From Rhodeus uyekii (lineage: Eukaryota > Chordata > Actinopteri > Cypriniformes > Acheilognathidae): 64,000 bases of DNA. Below are positions 1 to 10,474 of the stretch, one piece after another. The first letter of the stretch is position 1; each line of letters starts with the position of its first letter. The translations under genes were made by a program, and so were the position numbers. The DNA is taken from assembly GCA_037043235.1 (NCBI GenBank), contig JAWRVZ010000088.1, forward strand, positions 744,001 through 808,000, read 5' to 3'. Under the pieces are notes generated by a model. The model was given only the letters and a program-made list of their open reading frames with translations, had not been told where the DNA came from and ran no database searches.

Positions 1-3000
1 TTCAACAGGTAAAATGTGCAATGTGCACAAACATAGTCAGTACACACATGCACAATGCATCCTCCTGCATATCTGCCTCGTTTGCGAATGTTAAAACATT
101 CAGAGACGCACGTACAAACACTGGCTTTGCAACAACCTAAAGGAATACATTGGTCATACTTGATCACGTACTGTGTAAAACGACTTCCCAATAGCTACAG
201 CTATGTAGGACAACTACGTGGTGACGGAATATTTTCTGGTATAATCCATTTTCTGGAGCATAGACAGGCGAGGACGTAGCAGTCTATCATTTGCGGCCAC
301 TCTCATAAGTGGTGGTGTCACCAGCTCAAACAAGCTCTTCAGTTCGGCTCCTTGTTCGGGTGCACGAGCTCATCATTCTGCCATCAAAACAGCAATGGCG
401 ATCAATAACGTGCTGCTCGTGCAATCAAGCGCCACAGCTTCTCAGAGACAGCGCAGTGAGAGAGAGAGAGAGAGAGAGGAGGGAGGTGGCGGGGGTATGC
501 CTGTTTTTTGTGGCCCCTGCGCCCAAATTTATGAGCACAGAGCTATAAAAGGCCTCTCACGCCGCCAGAGCGCTGACAGTGATCTGATGAGACGAGAGGA
601 AGTAAGGACGCTCAGCAGAGGGAGAGGTAACCTAGCAAGGCAGCCACTACACTCCTAAAGCTCCTTGTTCCTGCCCGTCCCATGGGCTTCCACCGTTTCG
701 GAAAGAGCTTTTCCTGAACACCCCCCCATTCCTGAATCATCACTGCTAGCCAAGCAGAAGACCCTCAACTCCACTCTGGGACGCTGAAGAAAGATGTATG
801 TGTGTGTCTGTACGTATGTGTGTGCGTCTTGAACTCCGATTGAACCAGATTAAATATTTAAGGTGCAGATGGAACTGTCTGCATGATGCAAACGTGTCAC
901 AGTCCAAGCGTGTTTTAACGTCACTCACACGCACTAATGGTTCCCGACCACTCATTAGCTCAATGTCCTGGTTTTCATGGATCTCATATGCCTGGTGCCC
1001 GAGAGCCGGCAAACCACTTTCCTACCAAAAGAGCAGTGCTCTCCTGCCTCAGCTGCCTCGGCTGGTGGATACGAACACTTTTCTCGGCATAACTAAGACT
1101 CATTTGGTGATGTGACAAACTTTGTAATTATATGACCTGTCTTCAAACAAAAGGCGTTTGTTTCCCAATGCATTCAGAGTCTTTATTCCATCATAACCTT
1201 GTGTTTGTTTTTGTTTTTTGATGGAACTGTCACTATAAAATTTTATAACATTCGCTGTTATTAATTCATACAAACTGTATTTGCAATTAAAGAATAGAAT
1301 AAATTAAATGAATTAGATTTAACAACTGAAATGGTATTTACAGACCCGTTTATACAGTTTAGTCTAGCTTGGTCTTTCAAGTGAATCAATTTGACTCAGA
1401 TAATCAATCTAAGCCTCTACCTACATTTCTGCTCAACTCCAAAATGTGAATTGAACACTAGAGACAGTAGTAAAATGGCAATAACTTTATTCCTTCCTAC
1501 ACAAATGATGATTAATTAATAAAGACTTGTTTTTGCTCTGTTCCTATGTTATGCCCTCAAACTGAAACCTCAAAACTCTTATGATTTGTATAACATTAAC
1601 TCAGCACCTCACCAAGACTAAACATGCGATGGGGAGAACACAAGTCTTGTGCAAAAAAAAAAAAAAACCTCTATGAAATTAGCTAAAATGGTGTGTTTTA
1701 GCTCATGCTTTCTTTTGCTAACACAGCCGGCTAGAGTTATAAGGTAGGGTTTAGTGTACCGCACATTATTTCTAAGTGCAATTTTTAACACCACCCATTT
1801 GACATTTCATTTCTGAAACGTTACTAGATTCACATTCGTCTGTTTCGGATCAGTCTGAACACACTCATTCAATAGACATTTCACTCACTTGACAATGAAA
1901 GTGTTCTAATATCTGTGGTGGAAAATGGCAAAATGCTCCCATATTAGACACCAACCTATTAGTTGAAAAAGGGACTCGACTAGCTGTGAAATTCATGGAG
2001 CTCTACATCGCTGCAGCGTCGGGCATGAGGACGCTGAAAATAGATGTAGTATAATGAGAACCACAATGGGCTTCAACTAATTGAACAGGATCACACCATT
2101 CTTTCCCTCAGCACAGTGAAATGGGTGAAATTCTGAATAATGAGACTCGCTCTGGCTCTCTCATTGACAAGGACAAAGCCAATCTGCTGAGAATCAGGGG
2201 TCAGAGGTCAGGGGAAACCTTGGTCCTGCTTTCCCCTGAGAGGCTCTGGTCTTTGTGCTTTATCTAGCATTGTCAAGCAGCCTGAGGACTACGAGTCCTG
2301 CTTGCTGTCCGAGTGAGCACGCAACAATAAATCAGCTTCATAAAGGGTCACAAGCTTCCTCTCGCTGATGGCTGGAACACGTATTCTGATTACCAGCAAC
2401 ACCGCAAACACATACATCACGTTTTATCCGGTGCTGCAGTGGCTAAATGAGCAGATCTGTAGGACTTCCTCTAAGAGTAGCAGCAAAAATATGCATTGGT
2501 AGACGTATTCTACAGCCTGTGGTCCTCTTTCACGTCAGATCGACATTGTATATTCCATTTGAAACTATTTAAGAGCCATTTGATCATCCTTTTAAATAGT
2601 AAGCTTTTGTGTACTCATATTGATGAGAGAATACATGATATATTTGTACTTACATTTGTCACTCCAGAAAATGATTTTTTAATCAAATACTTAAGGTAAG
2701 ATGGTAATAAAAATGTCTAATATGTGTAAATACAAGTACAGTACCAAAACTGATGGCAAATCACATTTTGGTCAGAACATTTAAAATGTGACACATTATA
2801 TCGGCCTTGGTTGATCACAAAATGTAGTTGATCACATGAATAAACTTAATTTAAAAAGTATGCATATTTTATTTAGTCTTTTCCAGGTCTGCTTTTAAAT
2901 GCACATTATTGTTAGGATGCCATTTAAAAGCCATGGGGGCTTCAAATTATTGCTAGATTATTTTATAGTGTTTGACTATTAAAAGCAGATCTACATCTGT

Positions 3001-4044
3001 TTCCTAAACAATTGTTTCAAGCTACTGCTCAAATTAAATTAGATTGTGGCAATAGTCTACATTCATTTTAAAATCTGTTTTCAACTAAAACCTGGACTTT
3101 CCAATAAACAGAGCTTATATCACTGTTCACCCTGGCAGAAAAAGATCACCTGGTCTGTTTATATAACCATAAAGGATATAATAAAAGTCAACCCTCCACA
3201 AACATCTCTACTTGTCCTTCCATTTTCAGGAAGACGATTTGTTTTTTATCCAGAGATTAGAGTGCAAACAAACAGCCAGACAGATGTGAATGCCACCTGC
3301 TAGTCTTTCCATCACTCAGACTCTCTCTTTTTTTTTGTCTCACTCAGCCCTACTTCCTCCTCAATCTAGTCTGAAGCTCTAATCTCTTAGTTCTGAAATA
3401 ACAGCACGTTTAAACTGCAGCTGTGTCAATCTGGCGTGCCTTATGATTGGCATCTCACGGCAAACAAATGTTGTAGTGTCAGTGAGGGTCATCAGCTACC
3501 TCTTTAAAAGGTTGAGTCAGGGGGAAAAAAAATAAAAATATTTGTATTAGTTGACATTGCCGTTTTTTCTACACATATCCCGAGGGGCTGTCTCGACCCT
3601 GTGACTTGAAAGCGCCCTGTTGAGTCTCATTTGAGGGTAAAATTGTACTTTAATGCCACGTTGAAAAAGCTGCATCGTATCAAAACGATTCCTTCAGAAA
3701 AAAAAATCCTTAAGAACAGCATTTCCGAACCTCTCCCTAGGCCACATTGACTACGTCTGCCGAGACTGAACCGATCTAAGCAGAAATCAATTGTCTGCAA
3801 TCTGTTGAATAGGACTGCAGAAACAAAGGCAGCTAAAAAAAAAAATCACGGGAGGATTCTGTCCTTGTACTTTTTAAACTGGGAGACAGTCTTGCAGAGA
3901 ACATGTATAGAATGTGTACAGAATTCACAGAATGCACCATTCACTGTATTTTCTTGCTCTTTCACCTGACACATGCGTTCAGAACTCAAGTACATGCCAT
4001 TTACAATCTTAAGCCATAAAAAGGTCAGTAGATGGTGAACCCAC
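1..4044. other. Downstream adgrl2 intron or flank; no exon recognised
   Basis: This 4-kb interval lies 3' of the last recognised exon and should be intron unless the remaining exons were missed. It has a (GA)n tract at 459-478, a strong TATAAAAGG at 543 on the plus strand and an A15 run near 1652. Open frames at 309-658 and 746-1115 show no family resemblance. The rest is AT-rich unique-looking sequence. Confidence 0.6.
543..551 (+). promoter_or_regulatory. TATA-box-like sequence
   Basis: The sequence TATAAAAGG matches the vertebrate TATA consensus. It is followed by a more GC-rich stretch and, at about 627, by GAGAG/GTAACC, which resembles a 5' splice site. This could be a plus-strand core promoter antisense to adgrl2, for instance for a non-coding RNA. 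No protein-coding product was recognised, and chance occurrence cannot be excluded. Confidence 0.25.
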
Positions 4045-4111
4045 CATAATAATGAAGGTGACAGGTCCAATGAAACTCCAGATAAAGTGATTGTCCATCC
4101 TGAGCCAGCAT
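4045..4111 (-). CDS. adgrl2: adgrl2 exon: extracellular loop 2 and helix 5 start
   Basis: The 67-nt exon completes the Ala codon and encodes CWLRMDNHFIWSFIGPVTFI plus IM, ending in phase 0 before GTGGGT. CWL is the loop-2 cysteine that pairs with helix 3, and FIWSFIGPVTFII is the conserved helix-5 start. Acceptor TTTGCAG. This is the last exon recognised; the family continues with the LN..FL segment in another exon, which I could not find between 1 and 4044. Confidence 0.93.
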
Positions 4112-5215
4112 CTGCAAAGAGGGAATATTCATAGTAAAAGAAATGCAACAAATACAAGCTGCTTAAAAAAACCATCTTCAATGATACTGCTATTTAAGAC
4201 CAAAGCTAGCATTTCAACACGTTCTTAAACAAAAAAAGCTTGCCTATGCAAAACTCATAGTTATAGTAAAGTGCTGTAGGTCAAACCCAGGATGTTGCCA
4301 TGAGGGTGTTAGAGTGTTTTTGGCGATTGCTCAAAAGAGCCCACTCTTTCTAGACACAACTCTTCATTCTGCATAACTTAAATGTATTATTGTTTTATTT
4401 ATTTCTTTTTCTTCTGTGGTTTTAACATTCACTAGCTGAAAATCAGAAGGCTGAGGGTGAAAAAGGGTACTACAGCAATGTACAGTATAAGACAAATAAT
4501 GTGTTTTAAAAATTTAAATCATGTGCATGTAGTCTAGAAGACCACGAGAAAAAAGTCCCTAGTGGCAATGCAGAGCATGCTTCCGATTCTTAAATCATAA
4601 TATGAGAAATACTGTTTCCGGGTCCAGAGCCTCTATTTGTTTCAGTTGAGAATACTACAGTGGAGTTCACTTATCTCGAGTTACGGTTAACTCGCCAATA
4701 CTATTATGTCGACGTTTTTGAAGTGGAACCGCCAAACTCCCTATTTGTCTTATTATTTTCTTGTGGGTTATGTTGATTCTGTTATGTTGCCAAAATATAA
4801 TATCTTGTGCAAAAAGAAGGGACAAATTCGCCACAATCATGCAAGAAGATTGGCTGTGCTGCATGAGGGCGGGCTCTTCTCATCTCATCCGATGACCAAC
4901 ACAACACGCTTTTTAAAGGGACGAGTGCAGCGGGAGAGACTGTTTTTTTCTTTCTGTTCTTATTCTGACTTGTGTTTGTTTTTTTATTGTGTGAATTCAC
5001 ACACAAGCACTGTGTACCGAGCCTGAACAGTTATGATAATTGACGTCATGTAAGCAACATTTGAAATTCGAAATGTGATCTTACACAAAAAAGTTCATCA
5101 TCTATGGGTGCGGGTCATGCCAACGATTTTTACACAAAACCCAAAACCCGCTGGCTTTATGAGTGTGTGGATTATCTGCTTCTGCAGGTTATATGTGGGA
5201 AAATATATGTTAATA

Positions 5216-5938
5216 CCGTATTTATTCGAGTATAACGCACATAATTTTCTATCAAAAAAATAAATCAAAGTTAGGGATGCGCGTTATACACGAGGGCTGG
5301 GCTGGGGTTTGTTTTGACGGCCGGTCCTTTGAGGGCGCCGGCAAATTGTGAGTTCGCGCCGCGCATTTTACAGGCTGCAGCCTCTCACTGTACGCGAGGG
5401 CGAAGAAGAAAAAAAAACGTCCCCTCGTCGCTTCATTTCCTCGCCCACACGTTACGGAGAAGACAGGCATTTTTTGTTTTTTGTGAAGACAGGCATCAGC
5501 AATAAAATGGACGGCACAGAAGATGACCTGCTGTGGAATTCAGACGCAGAAGAAAGCGAAGAAACAGATGTTCCTGCCAACTGCGACACTGATGAAAAAT
5601 TAACTCCAGAAGAATGGGAGCAACTCTTTAGTGTCTCTGATGAGGAATCTGACGTCGAAGGATTTTAAATAAATATTTTTACCGGTAATTCTCTTTCGGT
5701 ATTGTGTTCATTAGGTTTTGTCAATACATATATGTTATATATTTTATATAAGTTATATATGTTATATAAGTATATGTTATACAATAAATAAATGTTTTTT
5801 ATCATGGCTGCACGTGTTCAACAACGTTTTTTTGTCAATTACAATGCTTGGTGGGAAACAAAATTTTATACCGATTTTTAATCGAAAATTAGGGGTGCGC
5901 GTTATACACGTGTGCGCGATATACTCGAATAAATATGG
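5216..5938 (+). mobile_element. Nested pogo/Tigger-like element, internally deleted
   Basis: The terminal sequences CCGTATTTATTCGAGTATAA and the complement at 5914-5938 (read inward CCATATTTATTCGAGTATAT) form inverted repeats flanked by TA at 5214-5215 and 5939-5940. Subterminal 'GCGCGTTATACACG' blocks occur near both ends. The inside holds a short acidic reading frame that resembles the tail of a pogo-type transposase. The copy lies wholly within the 4658-6034 element, so it inserted later. Confidence 0.78.
5507..5668 (+). pseudogene. Transposase C-terminal tail remnant
   Basis: Fifty-three codons starting MDGTEDDLLWNSDAEESEE and ending WEQLFSVSDEESDVEGF with a TAA stop. The Asp/Glu/Ser-rich end with a final GF is typical of pogo/Tigger transposase tails. 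The DNA-binding and DDE catalytic parts are missing, so this is a remnant of an internally deleted transposase gene; the ATG may be fortuitous. Confidence 0.55.
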
Positions 5939-7040
5939 TATATGTAATATTTGTCATATGGGTTATCTCGATAAACGGTTATCTCGATGCTTTTTTGCAA
6001 CCCCCGAGGCCGTCGACATAACCCAACTCCACTGTATATGTAAACTGCCGTTTATAAGCGTTATTTATTCACGTCACACTTTTTAGCTAAACTAATAAAA
6101 ACTCAAGATCTATTCTAGTCTCCAGGCTCACTGCATCCCAAACATCAGCATTTTAATGAATCATTGTTTGGCCATCTGAGATTTTATAATGGAGATACAG
6201 GTTAGGATCATGATATTTTGATAGTATTACAGCACACTGAATGCATATTAGCACCATTTGTTGTTTGCTTTTGGCATCTGATTGAGCGTAGGGACCTGGA
6301 ATCTGTGACGCATGACGTCAGAATTAACAAGCACATTCTTGTATCACAGTGTGAAATGTATTAACTCATGAAATTGAGTCGTTTTTGCATTCATGTACTT
6401 ACATAGAGAATATTTTGAGCCTTAGGGTTGGGACTTCAAAACCTGCACCTTAATTACCGTATTAGAGATGCTTGCCTCTGCAAACAGCGGCAATAAACAT
6501 ACACACTGAGGACAGTATCTGTTACTGAGACAGGCTTGTGTGGGTTACATTACAATGTTTTATATGGGTTGATTCCGCATTAGTTTATTAAACGTTGCTC
6601 AAAGACAGTAATTTCCTGTAACGGATCCAGTTTCTCTAGAGTGCGACTTCCAGCATGAAACACGCATCATATAAATTGTCCATGTTACAGCGCTCTGAGA
6701 AACTGAAGAAACATTTGAGGCAAATGCAATGCTACAAGCATCACTTTCATACCAGTACAAACAAATCTAAAGCAAACCACAGTATTAAAATACAGTAACG
6801 TTACAGCAGAGTCGGCACACTTCCACCTGTTTATGTGTTATAAGGAGCAACTAAAGAGCCCATGCAGGGCTGAAGCATTGCCATTAATCTGCGTAAAAGC
6901 CTCTTTCTCATGCGGCCCTCGTCTCCGTTAGAGAGCATTTACAAACAACAGGTCACCAGAGACTCTTTGAACAAAAGACACTAACGCATGCAGACCTGCC
7001 TGGAAACCGCATTTTGTACTGTAGGCATTCTCTGAAGAGC

Positions 7041-7076
7041 ATGTGTGTGTATGTGTGTGTGTGTGTGTGTGTGTGT
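7041..7076. repeat. (TG)n microsatellite
   Basis: A TG dinucleotide tract of about 18 units with one interruption (ATGTG), 87 bases past the donor of the helix 3-4 exon in the downstream intron. Confidence 0.9.
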
Positions 7077-7163
7077 TCATGTGTATGGTACCTATGTGCC
7101 CGATTGTGCTACAACCCTGCAGACAGCATTACATTTAAAAAAGCTAAGAAAATGTTCACTTAC

Positions 7164-7384
7164 GCTTTCTTGGTCCCATAGCTCCTATAGTCTACAGCAG
7201 CGGACACACCCACGACCACCGCGGGGAGGAGGTATCCCGCCATGTAGAAATATCTCCTGCGTGAATATTCGCTCTCAAAGACGTCCACCAGCATCAGATA
7301 GAGCTGAACCCCCTCCAAACACATCCAGGCGAAAGACGCCAGAAAGAAGTAATGCAGGATTCCAGCGATTATGGAGCAGGCCAT
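7164..7384 (-). CDS. adgrl2: adgrl2 exon: transmembrane helices 3 and 4
   Basis: The 221-nt exon begins MACSIIAGILHYFFLASFAW, continues MCLEGVQLYLMLVDVFESEY and then YMAGYLLPAVVVGVSAAVDY and RSYGTKKA. It supplies the conserved helix-3 cysteine (MAC), helix 3, intracellular loop 2 (VFESEYSRR), helix 4 and the start of extracellular loop 2. FAWMCLEGVQLY is the ADGRL2-like form of this segment. The exon ends with GC, two bases of an Ala codon completed in the next exon, before GTAAGT. Confidence 0.95.
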
Positions 7385-8638
7385 CTGTGGGACGAACACA
7401 ACGGTCAAAGACAAATAAACTTGAGAATCTAGTTTCAAATGTACATACCAAGTTAAACAAGTATTTTTTAGAACATTTTCAACAAACGTTTAAGTTTCAT
7501 AAATGTTATTACTAGCCAAGTACAGTTAAATTACATTGACAATGACAAAGATTAAGCCCCAAAAATGATTTCAATTCACACATATAGAATATGTTCATAG
7601 AATTTGTGAAATGCATTTTTTATATATAATTTCCATGCAAAAACTGTCAACATATATTTGTTAGTTTGATACTTTCATACAATTTTCAACAACAGTTTTG
7701 ATTTAAAGGCTCTAAAAATGTCACATAAATGTAAGCAGTAAGTACATAGCCAAAAGTATATGCATTCCCTTCTAATTGATGTCTTTAATATCAGTGAAGA
7801 CAAATCTTAATGAAATGGCATAAAACGACAGTCTAGAGAATTGTGTGTTTCCAACTCTTTTGGCAACATTTTGGAGTCTTTTCTGCTCCAGGATGATAAT
7901 GATCCTTGCAAATAAATCAATGAGAGATGGTTTATTGCTGTGGAAGAACTTGACTGGTCTACCCATAGCGCAGATCTGGACCCCACTGATCACTTTATCC
8001 CCTGGTTTAACAGACAAGGCTTAAACTTAATGCATGTTTGAGCTGTTTTAACTGAACGAAACTCACAGTATCATATTTTAAAATGTCAGTGCCATTGTGC
8101 ACACAGTAATGCTCCAAAAAAGTGTAAAGCCTCACAAAAAGAAAAGGGAGGACCAACTACCTCTTAAAATATTCTTTGGAAATACAAAACCCCTGTTGTT
8201 TTTGTTTTTTTTAATCAACACTAATTATTTTTGTCAGCATAAATTATTCAGTATTTAATCTGCTTTACTGATTGTTCATTCGAGTAGTATTCAAAAAATG
8301 TAATAAAGCTTTTCTAAGATTTTTAGGAATATAATATTATGTTTTTGTTTACTACAAAGAACAGTTAAACAACCTTGACATTTTCAGTTTTAAGTATCAC
8401 AAAAGATTTCAATTTGTGCATGTAAAAAAACTATCTTTTAAATAAATTCTGGACACAAAGTGTCAAGTAACTGATGCACAAACATCCAGTAAGACCGAAA
8501 AACTATAATCATGTGTCAAAATGCAGCTATAGCTCTCTGGAACTGGCTTTAAAAACTTGTCTAGGATGTTGTGGACCCATCTCTAGACATTTCCATGAGA
8601 CTAGCTGAAAGCATCACATCCATTCAAGGTAACGTTAC
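7385..8638 (-). other. adgrl2 intron
   Basis: The 1.25-kb intron between helix 1-2 and helix 3-4 exons contains one dispersed repeat copy at 7998-8115 and nothing else recognised. Confidence 0.85.
7998..8115 (+). repeat. Dispersed repeat, 'TTTAACAGACAAGGCTTA' family
   Basis: The sequence from CCCCTGGTTTAACAGACAAG through 'GAGCTGTTTTAACTGAA' and 'AAAATGTCAGTGCCATTGT' is shared with 52044-52264 in the same orientation. It appears to be a truncated copy of a common cyprinid interspersed repeat, probably a non-autonomous DNA element. It lies in the 7385-8638 intron, which otherwise shows only AT-rich sequence. Confidence 0.6.
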
Positions 8639-8848
8639 CCTGGGCTCTGTCATGTCGATTCCGATGAGGAAGATGAGCTCAGCAATGAAAAGGTTGATGC
8701 ATAGGTTCTTGTGGATTGTGTTCCTGTCACTCTGCAGCCCTCGGAAGAAACAGAAGGTGAAGATACTCATGGCCAGACAGATGAGGGATACCACGATCCC
8801 CACACGACTGATAACGCTCAACAAGAGCTCCTGGACCTTATCTGCACC
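8639..8848 (-). CDS. adgrl2: adgrl2 exon: transmembrane helices 1 and 2
   Basis: The 210-nt, phase 0 to 0 exon encodes GADKVQELLLSVISRVGIVV, a helix 1 segment (VGIVVSLICLAMSIFTFCFF), intracellular loop 1 (RGLQSDRNTIHKNLC, nearly invariant in latrophilins) and helix 2 (INLFIAELIFLIGID) with the start of extracellular loop 1 (MTEPR). Acceptor TCTCAG, donor GTAACG. Confidence 0.95.
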
Positions 8849-10268
8849 CTGAGAAACAAACAAACAGAGATAGAGGGAGAACATTTACCAACGAGTAAAT
8901 TATAGAGGGCATCTAATGAAACGTTCAAAGAGTTTGATGTCTAGATGCAATTCACTTTCAACAAGCCTTTATGTGTAACAAAAATCCAAAAAGAAAATAT
9001 TGAAAATGAATAATACATTGTACTTACCTATTATGGTAAATATATGAGGTCGGGGTAAGGTTTAGAGGTGGGTTCAGGCTTATTACCAAGTTATTGTAAT
9101 TACTGCAAAGTATGTTCATGGGGAACAGGGCTGTACATTAACGTACTACTGACATTTCTGTTTTAAACTTTAACATACTGTTTAATTCTATCTGCTTTTG
9201 TTTGAATAAACTTTGACTAATACTAAAAGTAAAATGAAAACTTTTACGTAAATAGGCTTGATTTGCAGCCGTCTGCAATCCGTTTGTAGCGTTTGGCTTA
9301 GAGAAGTAGATGAGTGCTGGCGGTGTCTATTACAACAGCTGGGTTTCACAGTAACGCACGGACAAAAGCTTAAATATTTATGAACATCGCATCTTACCAG
9401 CAGCTCTCTATGAGCCATGAGCACAGCAAAGTTGGTGAGATGACTACAGGAGCAGGTGGTGTGACTTTTATTGGCGTGCATGAGTTTGCAGCCCTGAGTG
9501 GACCAGTATCCCATCATGGTTCTTTCGGAGTAGTTCCAGAAAGAGCAGTTGGAGTTGTAGTAATGCTGCATCTGTAATCGACAGGAGGACACACAAACAT
9601 TCCTCATGAGTTAGCAGATGATAAATACATTTATATTTAGTAGCTGTCCCTCTGATAATAGCATATCTGAATCGGCATTGTAATTCACTCTTTCGCAAAT
9701 GATACGCTGGCCATATCAAACACTCTCTTGAATGCGCAGTGTGTGTTCTCACATAAACGACTAAAGAATCTAATAAGGTTAAATGACTGCGAAATCTAGC
9801 ATGGGACCATTGATTATATGAGGTGCTAACAGGGGGCAGGATGGTTTGAAGGCATGTCTGTGGAAATCACACAATTACTTTGATAGAGAGCAAAAATCAA
9901 GCCGGGTATCCTCTGGGAGTGTTCCTGACACTTTAAAAGAGAGCGAGATGATAATTGGTCCTCTGGTAATTTCATCCTGCATTGTATAGCTAATCTGGGA
10001 GTTAATTTTCCACTCCAAAAAAAGGAAATTGCATCATTTACATCCTAATGTCGACAAACGAATTAGTTTTCATTAAGGATTTGGTCTAGGCTGGTAATAA
10101 TCATTGGTTCAGACTTTGTTAATTTCATGTTCGATGGCTTAAATAAACCCCTCTGTGACCTTGTAGGGTGTGTGAGTTGAGACTGCTTTTATTTTATTTT
10201 CTTCGCTGTCTTGCTTTGCTATCCTGCTGTTTTTACGATCCCTTTGTTTGTTTATTGCTTGCACTCAC
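8849..10268 (-). other. adgrl2 introns around the GPS exon
   Basis: Two short introns (8849-9397 and 9572-10268) flank the GPS exon at 9398-9571. Neither shows a repeat or open frame of interest. Confidence 0.8.
9398..9571 (-). CDS. adgrl2: adgrl2 exon: GPS autoproteolysis motif
   Basis: The 174-nt exon encodes MQHYYNSNCSFWNYSERTMM, GYWSTQGCKL, then THTTCSC-like SHTTCSCSHLTNFAVLM and AHRELL. It carries the four GPS cysteines, two tryptophans and the cleavage tripeptide His-Leu/Thr (SHLTNF), so autoproteolysis should occur and the new N terminus at Thr is the tethered agonist (TNFAVLM). Acceptor TTACAG; a second AG six bases downstream (ATGCAG) would remove Met-Gln. The longer form was chosen because mammalian ADGRL2 also has two residues between HID and the NYFN/HYYN block. 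Donor GTAAGA, phases 0 and 0. Confidence 0.95.
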
Positions 10269-10474
10269 GTCGATGTGCTCCAGGGTGAAAATCACAGGCT
10301 CCGATATAAATACACGACTGGATTCTTTGTTTATTGAGGCAGCAATGACATCAGAATTCACAGCCACGGAGAGGTTGCGTCCGTTAGCCTCGTGGCTGAG
10401 CTTCATTGTTGCATTCTCTGTGCTTAGAAACTGCCCCAGGTTCTTATAAAGGGCGAAAACCAACTTAGCAACAC
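10269..10474 (-). CDS. adgrl2: adgrl2 exon: GAIN subdomain B, core
   Basis: The 206-nt exon encodes VAKLVFALYKNLGQFLSTEN, ATMKLSHEANGRNLSVAVNS, DVIAASINKESSRVF and EPVIFTLEHID. The SINKESSRV..PV.FTL.HI block leads directly to the GPS and is highly conserved in latrophilins. Acceptor TTGCAG, donor GTGAGT; it leaves in phase 0. Confidence 0.94.

Larger units (their letters stand above)
4658..6034. mobile_element. Non-autonomous Tc/mariner (Tigger-like) element
   Basis: Inverted ends begin CAGTGGAGTTCACTTATCTC on the left and, read from the right, CAGTGGAGTTGGGTTATGTC. TA dinucleotides flank both ends (4656-4657 and 6035-6036), the target duplication of the Tc1/mariner superfamily. The 'TTATCTCGA'-rich termini resemble Tigger/pogo elements. 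No transposase frame of its own was found, and a second element sits inside it at 5216-5938; without that the element would be about 0.65 kb. It lies in the intron between the helix 3-4 and helix 5 exons. Confidence 0.8.
4112..7163 (-). other. adgrl2 intron containing the Tigger-like nest
   Basis: The 3.05-kb intron separates helix 3-4 and helix 5 exons. It holds the nested transposons at 4658-6034 and a (TG)n microsatellite at 7041-7076. I see nothing else in 6040-7040. Confidence 0.85.

Noticed and set aside
746..1115. Overlapping open frames on both strands (88 and 105 codons)
   Set aside because: No recognisable domain, no supporting splice structure, and composition similar to its surroundings.
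4706..5026. Plus-strand 106-codon frame inside the outer Tigger-like element as a transposase
   Set aside because: No transposase motif; low-complexity T-rich sequence.
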